Assembly (NCBI GenBank): GCA_036641735.1
Contig: JAVWEG010000002.1
Span: forward strand, 1-64,000
DNA from: JAGPHI01 sp036641735
GTDB taxonomy: Bacteria > Bacillota > Clostridia > Oscillospirales > Ruminococcaceae
Direction: 5' to 3'
Length of the DNA: 64,000 nt
This document shows positions 28,263 to 37,932 of the stretch, piece by piece. The notes under the pieces were generated by a model. It had not been told where the DNA came from. It searched no databases and saw only the letters and a program-made list of their open reading frames with translations. Within the stretch, counting starts at the first letter, position 1. Each line of letters begins with the position of its first letter. The translations under genes were made by a program, and so were the position numbers.

Positions 28263-28301
28263 AAATGGCTATTAAGCGTTGTGCTTAATAGCCATTTTTT
28301 T
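28263..28301. terminator. Terminator between YesL-like and uppP genes
   Basis: Perfect 15-bp stem AAATGGCTATTAAGC and its complement with a T7 tail on the plus strand. Confidence 0.9.
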
Positions 28302-28329
28302 ATAATTAAATAACGAATTAATTAAATAC

Positions 28330-29166
28330 CTATTTTATTAAAAATGTAAAATAAATAATTACTATTATTCCGAGCGCTATACGATACCAGCCGAATATTT
28401 TAAAGTCGTGCTTCTTTACATATCGCATTAAAAATCCTATGGCAAACATTGAAACAACAAATGCCGTAATGCTGCCTGCTGCAAGCATAGCTATCTCTGT
28501 GCCTGACATAGTAAGCCCCTCGGCTATATATTTTACCATTTTCAAAAGGCTTGCACCAAACATAGTGGGTATCGCAAGGAAAAACGTAAACTCGGCTGCC
28601 ACAGGACGCGCCACACCTAAAAGAAGCGCACCTACGATAGTAGCGCCCGAGCGCGAGGTGCCGGGTACGATGGCAAGCACTTGAAATAAGCCTATTAAAA
28701 GTGCGGTTTTATAATTTATTCCCGATAAGCGTGTAATAGACGGGCGCTTATCTTTGCGATAATTCTCTATTATAATAAATAAAATGCCGTATAAAATAAG
28801 CGTTGTCGCTATGGTTTGGTAATTGTAAAAATGCGCGTCAAACCAGTCGTCAAGCGGCAAGCCTACTATCATAGACGGTATTACCGCAACTATCACTTTA
28901 AACCATAGCGAAAACGTTTTTTCTTTAATGTAATGTTGGCTTTTGTCGGTGCTAAACGGCCACAATTTATTCCAAAAAAGCAAAATTACAGCAAAAATAG
29001 CTCCGAGCTGAATTACTACATCAAACATTTCTTTAAATTGCGGTGTAGCGCCGTGCAGCGGAAAAAATATTTCCGCTAAAATAATATGCCCTGTACTCGA
29101 TACGGGAAGCCACTCGGTAATGCCCTCTATAATACCTAAAATTATCGAATTAATAATGCCTAACAT
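28330..29166 (-). CDS. uppP: Undecaprenyl-diphosphatase
   Basis: 278 residues, about eight helices. The two catalytic motifs are GIIEGITEWLPVSSTGHIIL near the N-terminus and PGTSRSGATIVGALLLG in the middle. It dephosphorylates undecaprenyl diphosphate at the membrane, recycling the lipid carrier for wall synthesis, and can give bacitracin tolerance. AAAAGGGG precedes the start. Single gene. Confidence 0.96.
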   Translation of the reverse strand: MLGIINSIILGIIEGITEWLPVSSTGHIILAEIFFPLHGATPQFKEMFDVVIQLGAIFAVILLFWNKLWPFSTDKSQHYIKEKTFSLWFKVIVAVIPSMIVGLPLDDWFDAHFYNYQTIATTLILYGILFIIIENYRKDKRPSITRLSGINYKTALLIGLFQVLAIVPGTSRSGATIVGALLLGVARPVAAEFTFFLAIPTMFGASLLKMVKYIAEGLTMSGTEIAMLAAGSITAFVVSMFAIGFLMRYVKKHDFKIFGWYRIALGIIVIIYFTFLIK

Positions 29167-29207
29167 ATATTAGCCCCTTTTAAAATTTAATTACCTATTT
29201 ATTTAAA

Positions 29208-30206
29208 TCACCAATTATTAACAGCGTGTTCAGCAAACGCAGGTAGATTATTTATATTTAGTACGGTGCCGTCGCTAAGCACTGCTTTGCCGTTAAATTC
29301 GCCAAACATCTGATGAGTGCAATTATCCACAAACAGTACTTTCATCTTTGTGGTTCGGTCGAAGCTCGGTGTAAGCGTAATATCAAGCCTACCCTCTTCA
29401 TCGTATAAATGCCAGGGCTTTATATATTGCGTGCCGAGGTCGAAATGCACTTTGCCTATTTTATGAGATTTGCCGCCGTAAAATAGCATATTTTCCGTGG
29501 CGGCATCGGTGTTGCCAAATCCGCAGCCAAGATTAAATCCGAATATTTCGTTATCTACAAGCCCTGTACCATTAGACCAATACCACTCGTTATGAAACGG
29601 CCATACACCTCTGCCCCAATCCAACAATCCGTAAGCTTCTTCACCGAAATTGTATTCTTTACCTTTGTATTTTACCTTGCCGCAAGCTGTCATACAATTT
29701 ATTTTTTGATTATAGTAAAATGCTGTTTTATATTCATTAAATGGTATATTAATTACAAGGCTATCGGGATTTTTGCGCTCTAAGGTAATCTCTGCCTCAA
29801 AATCTTCTGCCTCGAAGGACAGATATCTTACCTTTTCCTCGGTTTTAAAGCGCAAGCGAACTTTACCATTTTTGTACACAATATCGCTGTCAGCTTCGGC
29901 ATTTTCGGGTAAATGCAGCTTGTTAAACGGTAAAACCAATATTTTGCCGAGGTCTGCTATCATCTCGCCCTTTTTATAATCAAACAACATTACACCCACT
30001 TGCCCTGCATACGATGCGTGGCCAAAGGTGAATTGCAAACATTTTTCCTTGTCTTGTATCTGATAAAAGTCCCACTCTTTTATGCGGTAAAAAGGGGCTT
30101 TAATGTCTGCCCTTTTATAAGTGAGGACAGAATGATTGGAATATCCTGCATTTATTTCGCCGCGCTCATTTAATACATTGCCTGCCTCGGTAATATGCTT
30201 TTCCAT
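29208..30206 (-). CDS. DUF2804 domain protein
   Basis: 332 residues of beta-rich sequence with no signal peptide. LLDWGRGVWPFHNEWYWSNG and the later NLGCGFGNTDAATEN match the DUF2804 family. Its role is unknown to me; the fold may resemble lipocalin-like hydrolases. GGAGG-type site (ACGGAGG) precedes the ATG. Family B repeat copy 1 lies about 50 bases upstream of its start. Confidence 0.8.
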   Translation of the reverse strand: MEKHITEAGNVLNERGEINAGYSNHSVLTYKRADIKAPFYRIKEWDFYQIQDKEKCLQFTFGHASYAGQVGVMLFDYKKGEMIADLGKILVLPFNKLHLPENAEADSDIVYKNGKVRLRFKTEEKVRYLSFEAEDFEAEITLERKNPDSLVINIPFNEYKTAFYYNQKINCMTACGKVKYKGKEYNFGEEAYGLLDWGRGVWPFHNEWYWSNGTGLVDNEIFGFNLGCGFGNTDAATENMLFYGGKSHKIGKVHFDLGTQYIKPWHLYDEEGRLDITLTPSFDRTTKMKVLFVDNCTHQMFGEFNGKAVLSDGTVLNINNLPAFAEHAVNNW

Positions 30207-30257
30207 TTATTTTACCTCCGTATTTATTATATTTTAAATCAAAATAAAGACGCTAAT

Positions 30258-30386
30258 GTTATTATAACACATCTCGCAGCTTCGCTGCGCACAACAAAAG
30301 TGATGTGTCACTTTTGCGTGTTTCAATGTTCACTCAGGTGTCAAAATCTTCGATTTTGGTAACACCGTGTGGTTATTATAACACAT
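30258..30386. repeat. Family B structured repeat, single copy
   Basis: A 114-bp unit bounded on both sides by GTTATTATAACACAT (30258-30272 and 30372-30386). Inside are the hairpins CGCAGC-TTC-GCTGCG (30275-30289), AAAAGTG/CACTTTT, and GGTGTCAAAATC-TTC-GATTTTGGTAACACC. The phrase GTTTCAATGTTC(A/G)CTCAGG follows the second hairpin. It fills most of the 294-base gap between the DUF2804 and GntR genes. Confidence 0.85.
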
Positions 30387-30431
30387 CCCCGTCGCAAACA
30401 ATTACTTTATTATTAAATTTTAAAAAAACTG

Positions 30432-30460
30432 TTGACATTACAAAGCAGATGTTATATAGT
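30432..30460 (+). promoter_or_regulatory. Sigma-A-type promoter of the GntR/ABC operon
   Basis: TTGACA (30432-30437), 17-base spacer, TATAGT (30455-30460). The overlapping imperfect repeat TAGTTAC-AGTA-GTAATGA just after the -10 could be the operator of the GntR protein encoded next. Confidence 0.8.
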
Positions 30461-30500
30461 TAGTTACAGTAGTAATGAACCAACTAAGGAGGCGAAAGAT

Positions 30501-30878
30501 TTGCGCGGCAATTTAGATAATAATTCATCTATATTTTTACAGATTGGTAAAATGCTGGAGGACGACATATTGCGCGATATTTTGCGTGAGGACGAGCAAG
30601 TGCCGTCCACAAACGAGCTTGCAAAGCTCTACAGCATTAATCCTGCCACAGCGGCAAAGGGCATTAATTTGCTGGTAGACGATAATATTTTATACAAGAA
30701 AAGGGGAATAGGTATGTTTGTGGCAAGCGGCGCCAAAGACATAATAATAACAAAACGCAAAACGAGCTTTATTTCGGAGTATATTAAAACCTTAGTGCAA
30801 GAGGCAAAAAGCCTCGGCATTAGCGAAAATGAGCTTATAACAATGATACAAACAGAAACAACAAAGGAGAATGTGTGA
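30501..30878 (+). CDS. GntR family regulator, YtrA subfamily
   Basis: 125 residues from TTG 30501; AAGGAGG lies 8 bases upstream, and the longer in-frame reading from 30432 would begin inside the promoter. SSIFLQIGKMLEDDILRDIL and VPSTNELAKLYSINPATAAKGINLL form the winged helix. The short C-terminus with no ligand domain is typical of YtrA. The stop overlaps the ATG of the ABC gene. In relatives this regulator represses an adjacent ABC operon and responds to cell-wall-active peptides; that is inferred here. Confidence 0.9.
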   Translation: MRGNLDNNSSIFLQIGKMLEDDILRDILREDEQVPSTNELAKLYSINPATAAKGINLLVDDNILYKKRGIGMFVASGAKDIIITKRKTSFISEYIKTLVQEAKSLGISENELITMIQTETTKENV

Positions 30879-31792
30879 TGGAAGCAAAAGTGTTAAAAGC
30901 GGAAAATTTAGTAAAGAGCTACGGTAAAAAAGAAGTTTTACATAATATTACTATTAGTATAGAACCCAATAAAATATACGGGCTGATAGGGCGCAACGGC
31001 GCAGGCAAAACTACACTTTTAAGTATATTAACGGCGCAAAATACGCATAATTCGGGCGAAGTAACCTACGGCGGCGACAAGGTATGGGAAAATGAAAAAG
31101 CACTGTGCAATATATGCTTTTCACGCGAGCTATCGCCTATGCTGATGTTTGGGCAAAACACCTTAAAGGTAAAGGAATACTTGCGCGCGGCAAGTGTATA
31201 TTATCCTAATTGGGATAAGGAATATGCAAACAAGCTTGTGGAGGCATTTAAGCTTGATAAGAAAAAACGCATTTATAAGCTGTCTAAGGGTATGATGAGT
31301 ATGGTGACTATTGTGATAGCGCTGGCATCGCGCGCACCGATAACTATGCTCGATGAGCCTGTGGCAGGGCTTGATGTAGTGGCACGCGAACAGTTTTACG
31401 AGCTTTTGATAGAGGACTATACGCAAACAGGGCGCACCTTTATCATATCCACGCATATTATTGAGGAAGCCGCTAATGTGCTAGAGGAAGTAATTTTGAT
31501 GGACGACGGCAAAATTATGGAGATGGGCAATACAGAGGAATTAGTGGCGCAATTTAGCTATATATCAGGCAAGGCAGATATAGTAGACGAGCTGACGCGC
31601 GGCATACAGATATTACACGAGGAAGGCATTGGCAGGCAAAAAACCGTATGCGTGCGCAAGAGCTGTGCCGAAATGGAGGATAAATGCGCAGGGCAAGACG
31701 TAGATGTGTCGGCTGTGTCACTGCAAAAAATATTTGTACATCTTACGCAAAACAGCGAAGCTGTGCGTGAGGAGAGTGCTAAAAATGCTTAA
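30878..31792 (+). CDS. ABC transporter ATP-binding protein
   Basis: 304 residues. Walker A is GLIGRNGAGKTTLLSIL; the signature is LSKGMMSMVTIVIALASRAP, slightly unlike the usual LSGGQ; Walker B is ITMLDEPVAGLD, followed by the switch His in ISTHIIEEA. A C-terminal extension of about 90 residues follows. It lies between the GntR gene (4-base-type overlap) and the first membrane gene. Likely exports a peptide or senses wall stress, as in YtrBCDEF-like systems. Confidence 0.92.
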   Translation: MEAKVLKAENLVKSYGKKEVLHNITISIEPNKIYGLIGRNGAGKTTLLSILTAQNTHNSGEVTYGGDKVWENEKALCNICFSRELSPMLMFGQNTLKVKEYLRAASVYYPNWDKEYANKLVEAFKLDKKKRIYKLSKGMMSMVTIVIALASRAPITMLDEPVAGLDVVAREQFYELLIEDYTQTGRTFIISTHIIEEAANVLEEVILMDDGKIMEMGNTEELVAQFSYISGKADIVDELTRGIQILHEEGIGRQKTVCVRKSCAEMEDKCAGQDVDVSAVSLQKIFVHLTQNSEAVREESAKNA

Positions 31793-32462
31793 AAGCGTAA
31801 AATATACAATTTTAAATTCAGCTAAATTAATCGCGATTATGCTTGCAATATTAATGGGCGCATTTGTGTTTTGCAAGCTTGCTTATCCTGTAGGAGCAGA
31901 CGATAATCTGCAAATGTTTTCTATGTATCTCGGGATGCTTGTCGTAATGCCTTTTGCAGGGGCTATGTCCGGCTTTGCGTATTACAGCAATATTGCTATA
32001 TCAATGGGCGCTTCACGTCGGCATTATTTTTGGGGCGCACAGATATCTAAGCTTGCGACAGTGGCAGGCTTTACGGTAGAAGCTATATTAGGTGCATTTG
32101 TATTTAATAAGCTTTTGGGTGTTACCATTATAGACATATCGCAGAATAATATATCAATATTATTGATGCTTGCCTTTGTTATGCTGTGCCTTGCCTGTGT
32201 GGGCGAGAGTATCGGGATTTTATCTGTGCGCTTTGGCAAGCTGGGTATGGCGCTATATATTATCGTTTGTCTAATTATGGGCGGATTATTCGGATTTCTT
32301 ATAGGCTTTGGCGATAGCGAAAAAATATTCACTAAAATTATAGCTCCTGTTATGGGCTTATTTAATGATATCAACACCTTTGTTATAGCAATTCTGCTGA
32401 CAGTGAGTATTTTAACGACAGCATTAAATTATTTTTTCAGCCGTAAGCTGACTGTGAGGTAA
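31785..32462 (+). CDS. ABC transporter membrane subunit 1
   Basis: 225 residues from ATG 31785, which overlaps the ATPase stop by eight bases; GAGGAGAG is upstream. Six hydrophobic segments, including LIAIMLAILMGAFVFCKLAY and LGMLVVMPFAGAMSGFAY. It has the ABC-2-like pattern of a short loop SMGASRRHYFWG. It probably pairs with the next, related-size membrane protein as a heterodimer. Confidence 0.8.
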   Translation: MLKSVKYTILNSAKLIAIMLAILMGAFVFCKLAYPVGADDNLQMFSMYLGMLVVMPFAGAMSGFAYYSNIAISMGASRRHYFWGAQISKLATVAGFTVEAILGAFVFNKLLGVTIIDISQNNISILLMLAFVMLCLACVGESIGILSVRFGKLGMALYIIVCLIMGGLFGFLIGFGDSEKIFTKIIAPVMGLFNDINTFVIAILLTVSILTTALNYFFSRKLTVR

Positions 32463-32464
32463 AA

Positions 32465-33196
32465 ATGATGAGTAAAATAAAGCAGGAAATATACCTTTGT
32501 AAAGATAATTTTATCGGGCTTTTTTTAATAATGCTTGGTGGCTGGGTATTTGGATTTATTGTGGCATCTTTTGTATATATATTTGCAAAAGAAGATGCTT
32601 ATGCCAATGTCGGTGTTTTGATGGGGCTTATGTTTACGGCAATATTCTATTTTATGTTTATAATTATGTCTTTTAGCACAGGGCTAGAGCTTGCAGTAAG
32701 TATGGGGCGCACGCGCAAGGATTTTATTATCACAGAGCTTGTTAGTATGCTGGCGCTCGGTGTAGCTTCGCTTGCAGAGCTTGCCTTTTTAAGCATATTG
32801 GATATGGCGCTTGGCAAATTATTTTTTCCGCGGCTTTCGTTTGACGAGACATTTATAAATATATTCAGCTTTGATTTTATTAAAATAGCACTGCCTGTAT
32901 TGATAGGGATTATGTGCGTAGGGATTTTTATTGCGGCTACGGTACAGCGCTTTGGCAAAAAAGCGTTTTGGATATTTTATTTTATAATGATGAGCTTCTT
33001 TTTATTCGGCGGCTCAATCGGTAAATACATTAAAGCAGATGACCGCAGTACTCTACTTGGCAATATTGTCTGCTCAATATCAGATGTCTTTACAGCACTT
33101 GGCAGCGGTGGTATAATAATTTTGGTATGCGCTGCCGCACTTGTTGCTTTGGGCATAGGAGTAGCGCTTTTACGCAAGGCAACAATAAAAGCATAG
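32465..33196 (+). CDS. ABC transporter membrane subunit 2
   Basis: 243 residues, six hydrophobic segments. The loop SMGRTRKDFIITELV parallels SMGASRRHYFWG in the previous gene, so the two subunits look paralogous. It starts two bases after the previous stop. Probable second transmembrane half of the exporter. Confidence 0.8.
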   Translation: MMSKIKQEIYLCKDNFIGLFLIMLGGWVFGFIVASFVYIFAKEDAYANVGVLMGLMFTAIFYFMFIIMSFSTGLELAVSMGRTRKDFIITELVSMLALGVASLAELAFLSILDMALGKLFFPRLSFDETFINIFSFDFIKIALPVLIGIMCVGIFIAATVQRFGKKAFWIFYFIMMSFFLFGGSIGKYIKADDRSTLLGNIVCSISDVFTALGSGGIIILVCAAALVALGIGVALLRKATIKA

Positions 33197-33204
33197 GAGG
33201 GCAT

Positions 33205-34125
33205 ATGGACAAAATAGAAAACGTGCCGTTTAAAAAAAACGTGTCACGAGTGGGCTTATCGCTTTTTGTTATGATGGCGGTAACACAGCTGGGGCAGGGA
33301 ATACTTGCTGTAATTGTAAATATGCTAATGCCGAATTTTATGGAAAAGCCCTACAGTATGTGGGTAATAAGCTATGTACCTTTGTATCTTATTGCCGTGC
33401 CGATATACTTGTTTATGGCGCGGCGCATAGCTAATACCGATGTGCCAAGAGCGCGCGAGACTTTCGGCTTTGGCAAAATATTGCGCACTGTATTTATATG
33501 CCTTGCGACAATGTATTTATTTAATATGGTATCCGTGCTACTGGTAATGGGCATAGGCTTTTTAAAGGGCGAGCCTGTTATTAATCCGCTGTTAAATCTG
33601 CAAGAGTCCAGCGGCATTATATATAATATATTGTTTGGGGTATTGCTGGCTCCCATAGGCGAAGAAATAATGTTCAGATACATATTATATAAAAAGCTTG
33701 CAGGCTATGGAGATGTGGCATATATCGTACTTAGCGCGCTTGCGTTTGCAATGTTTCACGCTAATTTATCACAGCTTTTATATGCGTTTGCACTCGGAGT
33801 AATCTTCGCATACGTTATGGCAAAAACGCGCAAAATCGCTTTATCTATTTTCCTGCATATTTTTATCAATGCAATAGGTATGGTGATAGCACCGCTTTTA
33901 TCTACTAGTGAAGTAGGTATGATGATATTGGGATTGTTTGTGCTTATCAGCATATTTATAGGAATTATAGTGATAATATTCACACTTATAAATCGCCGTC
34001 TGCACTTTGAAGGTGCTGTACAGGAAATGCCGAACAATGCGTTTGCCGCCTCTATTACAGCGCCCGGTATGGCACTTTATCTTTTGCTTACATTAGCACT
34101 TATAGTAATTACTATACTTATGTAA
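33205..34125 (+). CDS. CPBP family intramembrane protease
   Basis: 306 residues from ATG 33205, with TAGGAGG upstream; the longer reading from 33127 starts inside the preceding gene. Eight or so helices. The abortive-infection/CPBP motifs are present: EEIMFRYILYKKL (EExxxR), FAMFHANLSQLLYAF (FxxxH) and HIFINAIG (HxxxN). Such proteases often sit beside bacteriocin or wall-stress ABC systems and may process or give immunity to peptides. Last gene of the operon. Confidence 0.9.
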   Translation: MDKIENVPFKKNVSRVGLSLFVMMAVTQLGQGILAVIVNMLMPNFMEKPYSMWVISYVPLYLIAVPIYLFMARRIANTDVPRARETFGFGKILRTVFICLATMYLFNMVSVLLVMGIGFLKGEPVINPLLNLQESSGIIYNILFGVLLAPIGEEIMFRYILYKKLAGYGDVAYIVLSALAFAMFHANLSQLLYAFALGVIFAYVMAKTRKIALSIFLHIFINAIGMVIAPLLSTSEVGMMILGLFVLISIFIGIIVIIFTLINRRLHFEGAVQEMPNNAFAASITAPGMALYLLLTLALIVITILM

Positions 34126-34135
34126 ATTTATTTAT

Positions 34136-34170
34136 AAAAAAGGCTGTTGCAAAATTTGCAACAGCCTTTT
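34136..34170. terminator. Bidirectional terminator
   Basis: AAAAAAGGCTGTTGCAAA paired with TTTGCAACAGCCTTTT, a near-perfect stem between the converging CPBP and adhE genes. Confidence 0.9.
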
Positions 34171-34186
34171 AATTTATCTTGGATTT

Positions 34187-36796
34187 TTATTTGCCGTAAT
34201 ATGCCTTTAGGTATAAATCTTTTATTTCGCTTACTAAAGGATATACAGGGTTTGCTGTGGTGCATTGATCCTCAAATGCCTTGTATGAAAGCTCGTCTAC
34301 CTTAGATAGGAACTCGCCCTCTTTTATGCCGCAGTCCTTGATAGTTAAAGGACGTTCTGTTGCCTTCATCAGTCCGCGTGCCATTTCCACAAGGCTCTTT
34401 ACGCCCTCTTCTGTAGTGGAAGCAGGCAAGCCTAAATGCTTAGAGATTTTGGCATAGCGTGTATCGGCAATATATTCCTTGTATTTCGGGAATGAGGCAA
34501 ACTTGGTAGGACGTTTTGCATTATACTCTATTACATAAGGCAATAGTATAGCGTTTGCGCGGCCGTGAGGAATGTGAAATTCGCCGCCAAGCTTATGTGC
34601 CATAGAGTGATTAAGCCCTAAGAATGCGTTAGTAAATGCCATACCTGCTATAGCGGATGCATTGTGCATTTTCTCGCGCGCCTTGTGGTCGCCCTCTGTA
34701 AACGAGCGCTCAAGATAGGTGTACACCATATATATTGCGTGCAAGGCTAAGCCGTCGGTATAATCTGATGCCATTACGGATACATATGCTTCAATAGCGT
34801 GTGTTAATACGTCAAGCCCTGTATCAGCCACAATGCTTTTTGGCATAGACCAAGTGAATTGCGGATCTATAATAGCAACGTCAGGAGTAAGGCTATAGTC
34901 GGCAAGCGGATATTTAATATTGCCATTTAGCTTATCTGTGATAACTGCGAAGCTTGTAACCTCGGAGCCTGTACCGGAAGTGGTGGGGATAGCTACCAGC
35001 TTTGTTTTTTCGCCAAGCTTCGGGAATGTAAATGCGCGTTTACGGATATCCAAAAAGCGCTGACGTAAGCCGTCGAAGCTTGTATCGGGATGCTCGTAAA
35101 ACAGCCACATACCCTTAGCGGCATCTATTGCAGAGCCGCCGCCGATAGCAATGATAACATCAGGCTGGAACTGGCGCATTGCCTCTACACCGCGCATAAT
35201 GCACTCTACAGATGGATCGGACTCTACATCGGAGTATATTTCGCTATGGCAATATACCTCGCGCTTGCGCAAGTAATACAATACTTTATCCACATTGCCA
35301 AGCTTTACCATCATAGGATCGGTAACTATAAATGCGCGTGAGATATCCTCCATTTTCTCGAGGTATTGGATAGAGTCTTCCTCAAAGTAAATCTTAGGCG
35401 GTACTTTAAACCATTGCATATTTACTCTCCTCTTTGCGATGCGCTTTTTGTTGATAAGGTTTACAGTAGTTACGTTTTGTGACACGGAGTTTTTGCCATA
35501 AGAGCCACAGCCAAGTGTGAGCGACGGAGTATTGGTATTGTAAATATCACCTATAGCACCTTGTGAAGATGGGCTGTTTACTATAATGCGGCCTACCTTC
35601 ATCGCAGCTCCGTAAGCATCGGCAATGGCGGCTTCGCCCGTATGGATAACGGCAGAATGTCCAAGACCGCCAAGCTCCAGCATTGTCTCGGCATATTCAA
35701 AGCCCTGATTTTGGTCTTTACATACAAAATAAGCAAGCACAGGGGACAGCTTTTCAAAGCTAAGCTTATATTTAGCACTTGGCTCAGGCAGCGGCGCTAT
35801 CAATATCTTAGTGGCTTTCGGTACATTTAAGCCTGCTTGCTCGGCTATCCAGTTAGCACTCATACCTACTACAGGTGCAAATACACCCTTGTTAGGATCG
35901 GGGAACATATATTTTGTAAGCTTTTCTGTCTCTTCTTTATTAAGGAAATAGCAGTTATTCAGCTTCATATAATCTTCAAATTCTTTGCTGATATCTTTAT
36001 CCACTATTACGGCTTGCTCTGAAGCGCAAATCATACCATTATCAAAGGTTTTGCTCATCATAAGGTCTGTGCAAGCGCGGTGCAGATGGCAAGACTTTTC
36101 AATATAGCAAGGCACGTTGCCGGGGCCTACACCAAGCGCAGGCTTGCCGCAGGAATACGCGCTCTTTACCATTCCGGGACCGCCTGTGGCAAGAATAGTG
36201 GCAACACCTGGGTGATTCATCAGCGCCTGTGTCGCATCTATAGACGGAGTATCTATCCACTGGATACAGTTAACGGGAGCGCCTGCTTTAATAGCCGCAT
36301 CACGCACTATACGCGCTGCTTCTACAGAGCATTTTTGTGCCGACGGATGAAAGCCGAATATAATAGGATTGCGCGTTTTTACTGCAATAAGGCTCTTAAA
36401 TAAAGTGGTGGAGGTAGGGTTCGTAGTAGGTGTAACACCGCAGATTACGCCGATAGGCTCTGCTACTACCACAAAGTTTTCCATTTCGTTTTCTTCAAGT
36501 ATGCCAACGGTTTTTTCTTTTTTAATATTATGCCAAATGTATTCAGTGGCAAACATATTTTTAATAACCTTGTCCTCGTACACACCGCGCCCTGTTTCCT
36601 CTATAGCCATACGTGCAAGCTCTTGATGCTTGTCAAGCCCTGCCAATGCCATTTCGTGTACTATATTATCTATAGCATCTTGGTCCAGCACCATAAATTC
36701 TTCCAATGCCTTTTGTGCTTTAGATACTAATACGTCTATTGCTTCATATACCGGATTTTTCGCGGCTTCTACTGCTACCTTCGCTTTTTCTGCCAT
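34187..36796 (-). CDS. adhE: Bifunctional acetaldehyde-CoA/alcohol dehydrogenase
   Basis: 869 residues, full AdhE. The N-terminal half is an acylating aldehyde dehydrogenase with the catalytic Cys in NGMICASEQAV near residue 256. The C-terminal half, from about residue 455, is an iron alcohol dehydrogenase: GGGSAIDAAKGMW, PTTSGTGSEVTSF and metal-site segments GLDVLTHAIEAYVS and GLNHSMAHKLGGEFHIPHG. It reduces acetyl-CoA to ethanol with NADH. A promoter and a Rex-like site precede it. GGAGGG is well placed. Confidence 0.97.
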   Translation of the reverse strand: MAEKAKVAVEAAKNPVYEAIDVLVSKAQKALEEFMVLDQDAIDNIVHEMALAGLDKHQELARMAIEETGRGVYEDKVIKNMFATEYIWHNIKKEKTVGILEENEMENFVVVAEPIGVICGVTPTTNPTSTTLFKSLIAVKTRNPIIFGFHPSAQKCSVEAARIVRDAAIKAGAPVNCIQWIDTPSIDATQALMNHPGVATILATGGPGMVKSAYSCGKPALGVGPGNVPCYIEKSCHLHRACTDLMMSKTFDNGMICASEQAVIVDKDISKEFEDYMKLNNCYFLNKEETEKLTKYMFPDPNKGVFAPVVGMSANWIAEQAGLNVPKATKILIAPLPEPSAKYKLSFEKLSPVLAYFVCKDQNQGFEYAETMLELGGLGHSAVIHTGEAAIADAYGAAMKVGRIIVNSPSSQGAIGDIYNTNTPSLTLGCGSYGKNSVSQNVTTVNLINKKRIAKRRVNMQWFKVPPKIYFEEDSIQYLEKMEDISRAFIVTDPMMVKLGNVDKVLYYLRKREVYCHSEIYSDVESDPSVECIMRGVEAMRQFQPDVIIAIGGGSAIDAAKGMWLFYEHPDTSFDGLRQRFLDIRKRAFTFPKLGEKTKLVAIPTTSGTGSEVTSFAVITDKLNGNIKYPLADYSLTPDVAIIDPQFTWSMPKSIVADTGLDVLTHAIEAYVSVMASDYTDGLALHAIYMVYTYLERSFTEGDHKAREKMHNASAIAGMAFTNAFLGLNHSMAHKLGGEFHIPHGRANAILLPYVIEYNAKRPTKFASFPKYKEYIADTRYAKISKHLGLPASTTEEGVKSLVEMARGLMKATERPLTIKDCGIKEGEFLSKVDELSYKAFEDQCTTANPVYPLVSEIKDLYLKAYYGK

Positions 36797-36839
36797 ATTA
36801 TAATACCCTCCTGTTATTTATGTGTTTTAGCTTGACCAA

Positions 36840-36868
36840 AGTATAACATATCGTTAAAAAAATATCAA
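36840..36868 (-). promoter_or_regulatory. Probable adhE promoter
   Basis: On the minus strand TTGATA (36868-36863), 17-base spacer, TATACT (36845-36840), 44 bases before the ATG. Confidence 0.65.
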
Positions 36869-36917
36869 TGTACAATCCGACGAATGTTGTCAGTTTGCGC
36901 AAAGAGTTTTAGTAATA

Positions 36918-36935
36918 TTGTCAAAAGTTTAACAA
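36918..36935. promoter_or_regulatory. Rex-type operator upstream of adhE
   Basis: TTGTCAA-AAGT-TTAACAA matches the Rex operator form TTGTTAA-N4-TTAACAA with one mismatch. Rex senses NADH/NAD and commonly controls adhE in Clostridia. The site lies about 50 bases upstream of the predicted -35, which is farther than usual for a repressor and closer to the prmA stop. Confidence 0.65.
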
Positions 36936-36975
36936 TCAATTCATAAAATAGTTTTGAGAGGGTGCAAATGGCTTT

Positions 36976-37890
36976 TTATGCTTTGTGTGAAATTATAAGC
37001 ACCCAGTCCTTATCGGTTAATATCTTTTCTATAGTAAGCCCCGATGCAATTATCGCTGATTGCACCTGTGCTGCGCGGTCTTTTATTATACCGCTTGCGA
37101 TAAATATTCCGTTATCGGCAAGCAATGGCTTTATAGACGGGGATAAGCCGATAATGGCATTAGCTACTATATTAGCGCATATTATATCGTATTTACCTGT
37201 TGCCTTATCGGATAAATCACCTATCAGCACTTTAAAATGGTCGTTTACATTATTAAGCAAGGCATTTTCGCCTGCTGTGCGCACGCACACGGGATCTATA
37301 TCCACACCGTCAGCTTGTGCTGCGCCCAGCTTTAGCGCTGCAATGGCAAGTATGCCGCTGCCTGTGCCAATGTCCAGTACGCGCTCCCCACCGTGTACAC
37401 GCTCGTCTAAAACGGATAAACACAGGCTTGTGGTTTCGTGTGTGCCTGTGCCGAAGGCAAGCCCGGGATCTAGGCGGATAATGATGCGGCTTGTGTTATA
37501 TTCTTCCCAGCTTGGCACTATGGCAAGGCGATTGCCAATGTCGCGTGCGTGATAATATTTGCGCCAGCCATTTGCAAAGTCTTCTTCTTTTATATCCACA
37601 TTATCTATATGATATTGTATATTTGCAGCCAATAGCTTGCTTTGCAAAGCGTTTACAAGGGTTACGCATTTATCGGCACTGTTTGCGTATAAATGAACAA
37701 TTACTTCGTCGCGGCATTTATTTAATAAATCTTTTTCTATCAAGTCCACGTGCGCTATTTCTTCCACTTCTTTTTCAAGGCTTGAATAATCTTCTATATA
37801 TATTCCGTCCTCGGCAAGCTCTGTAGATATTGCTTCGCAAAGCTCTGCATCTGCAAGCGGCACTTTTACTTTAATATCTATCCAGTCCAT
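36976..37890 (-). CDS. prmA: Ribosomal protein L11 methyltransferase
   Basis: 304 residues. The N-terminal L11-binding domain (MDWIDIKVKVPLADAELCEA) leads to LDPGLAFGTGTHETTSLCL and the SAM-binding motif VLDIGTGSGILAIAALKLGA, then CANIVANAI. It trimethylates L11. Downstream of a surface-protein gene by 42 bases. Confidence 0.95.
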   Translation of the reverse strand: MDWIDIKVKVPLADAELCEAISTELAEDGIYIEDYSSLEKEVEEIAHVDLIEKDLLNKCRDEVIVHLYANSADKCVTLVNALQSKLLAANIQYHIDNVDIKEEDFANGWRKYYHARDIGNRLAIVPSWEEYNTSRIIIRLDPGLAFGTGTHETTSLCLSVLDERVHGGERVLDIGTGSGILAIAALKLGAAQADGVDIDPVCVRTAGENALLNNVNDHFKVLIGDLSDKATGKYDIICANIVANAIIGLSPSIKPLLADNGIFIASGIIKDRAAQVQSAIIASGLTIEKILTDKDWVLIISHKA

Positions 37891-37932
37891 TTAAATCTCC
37901 TTGTTTAAAATATATGTAATTTAAATTTTGCA

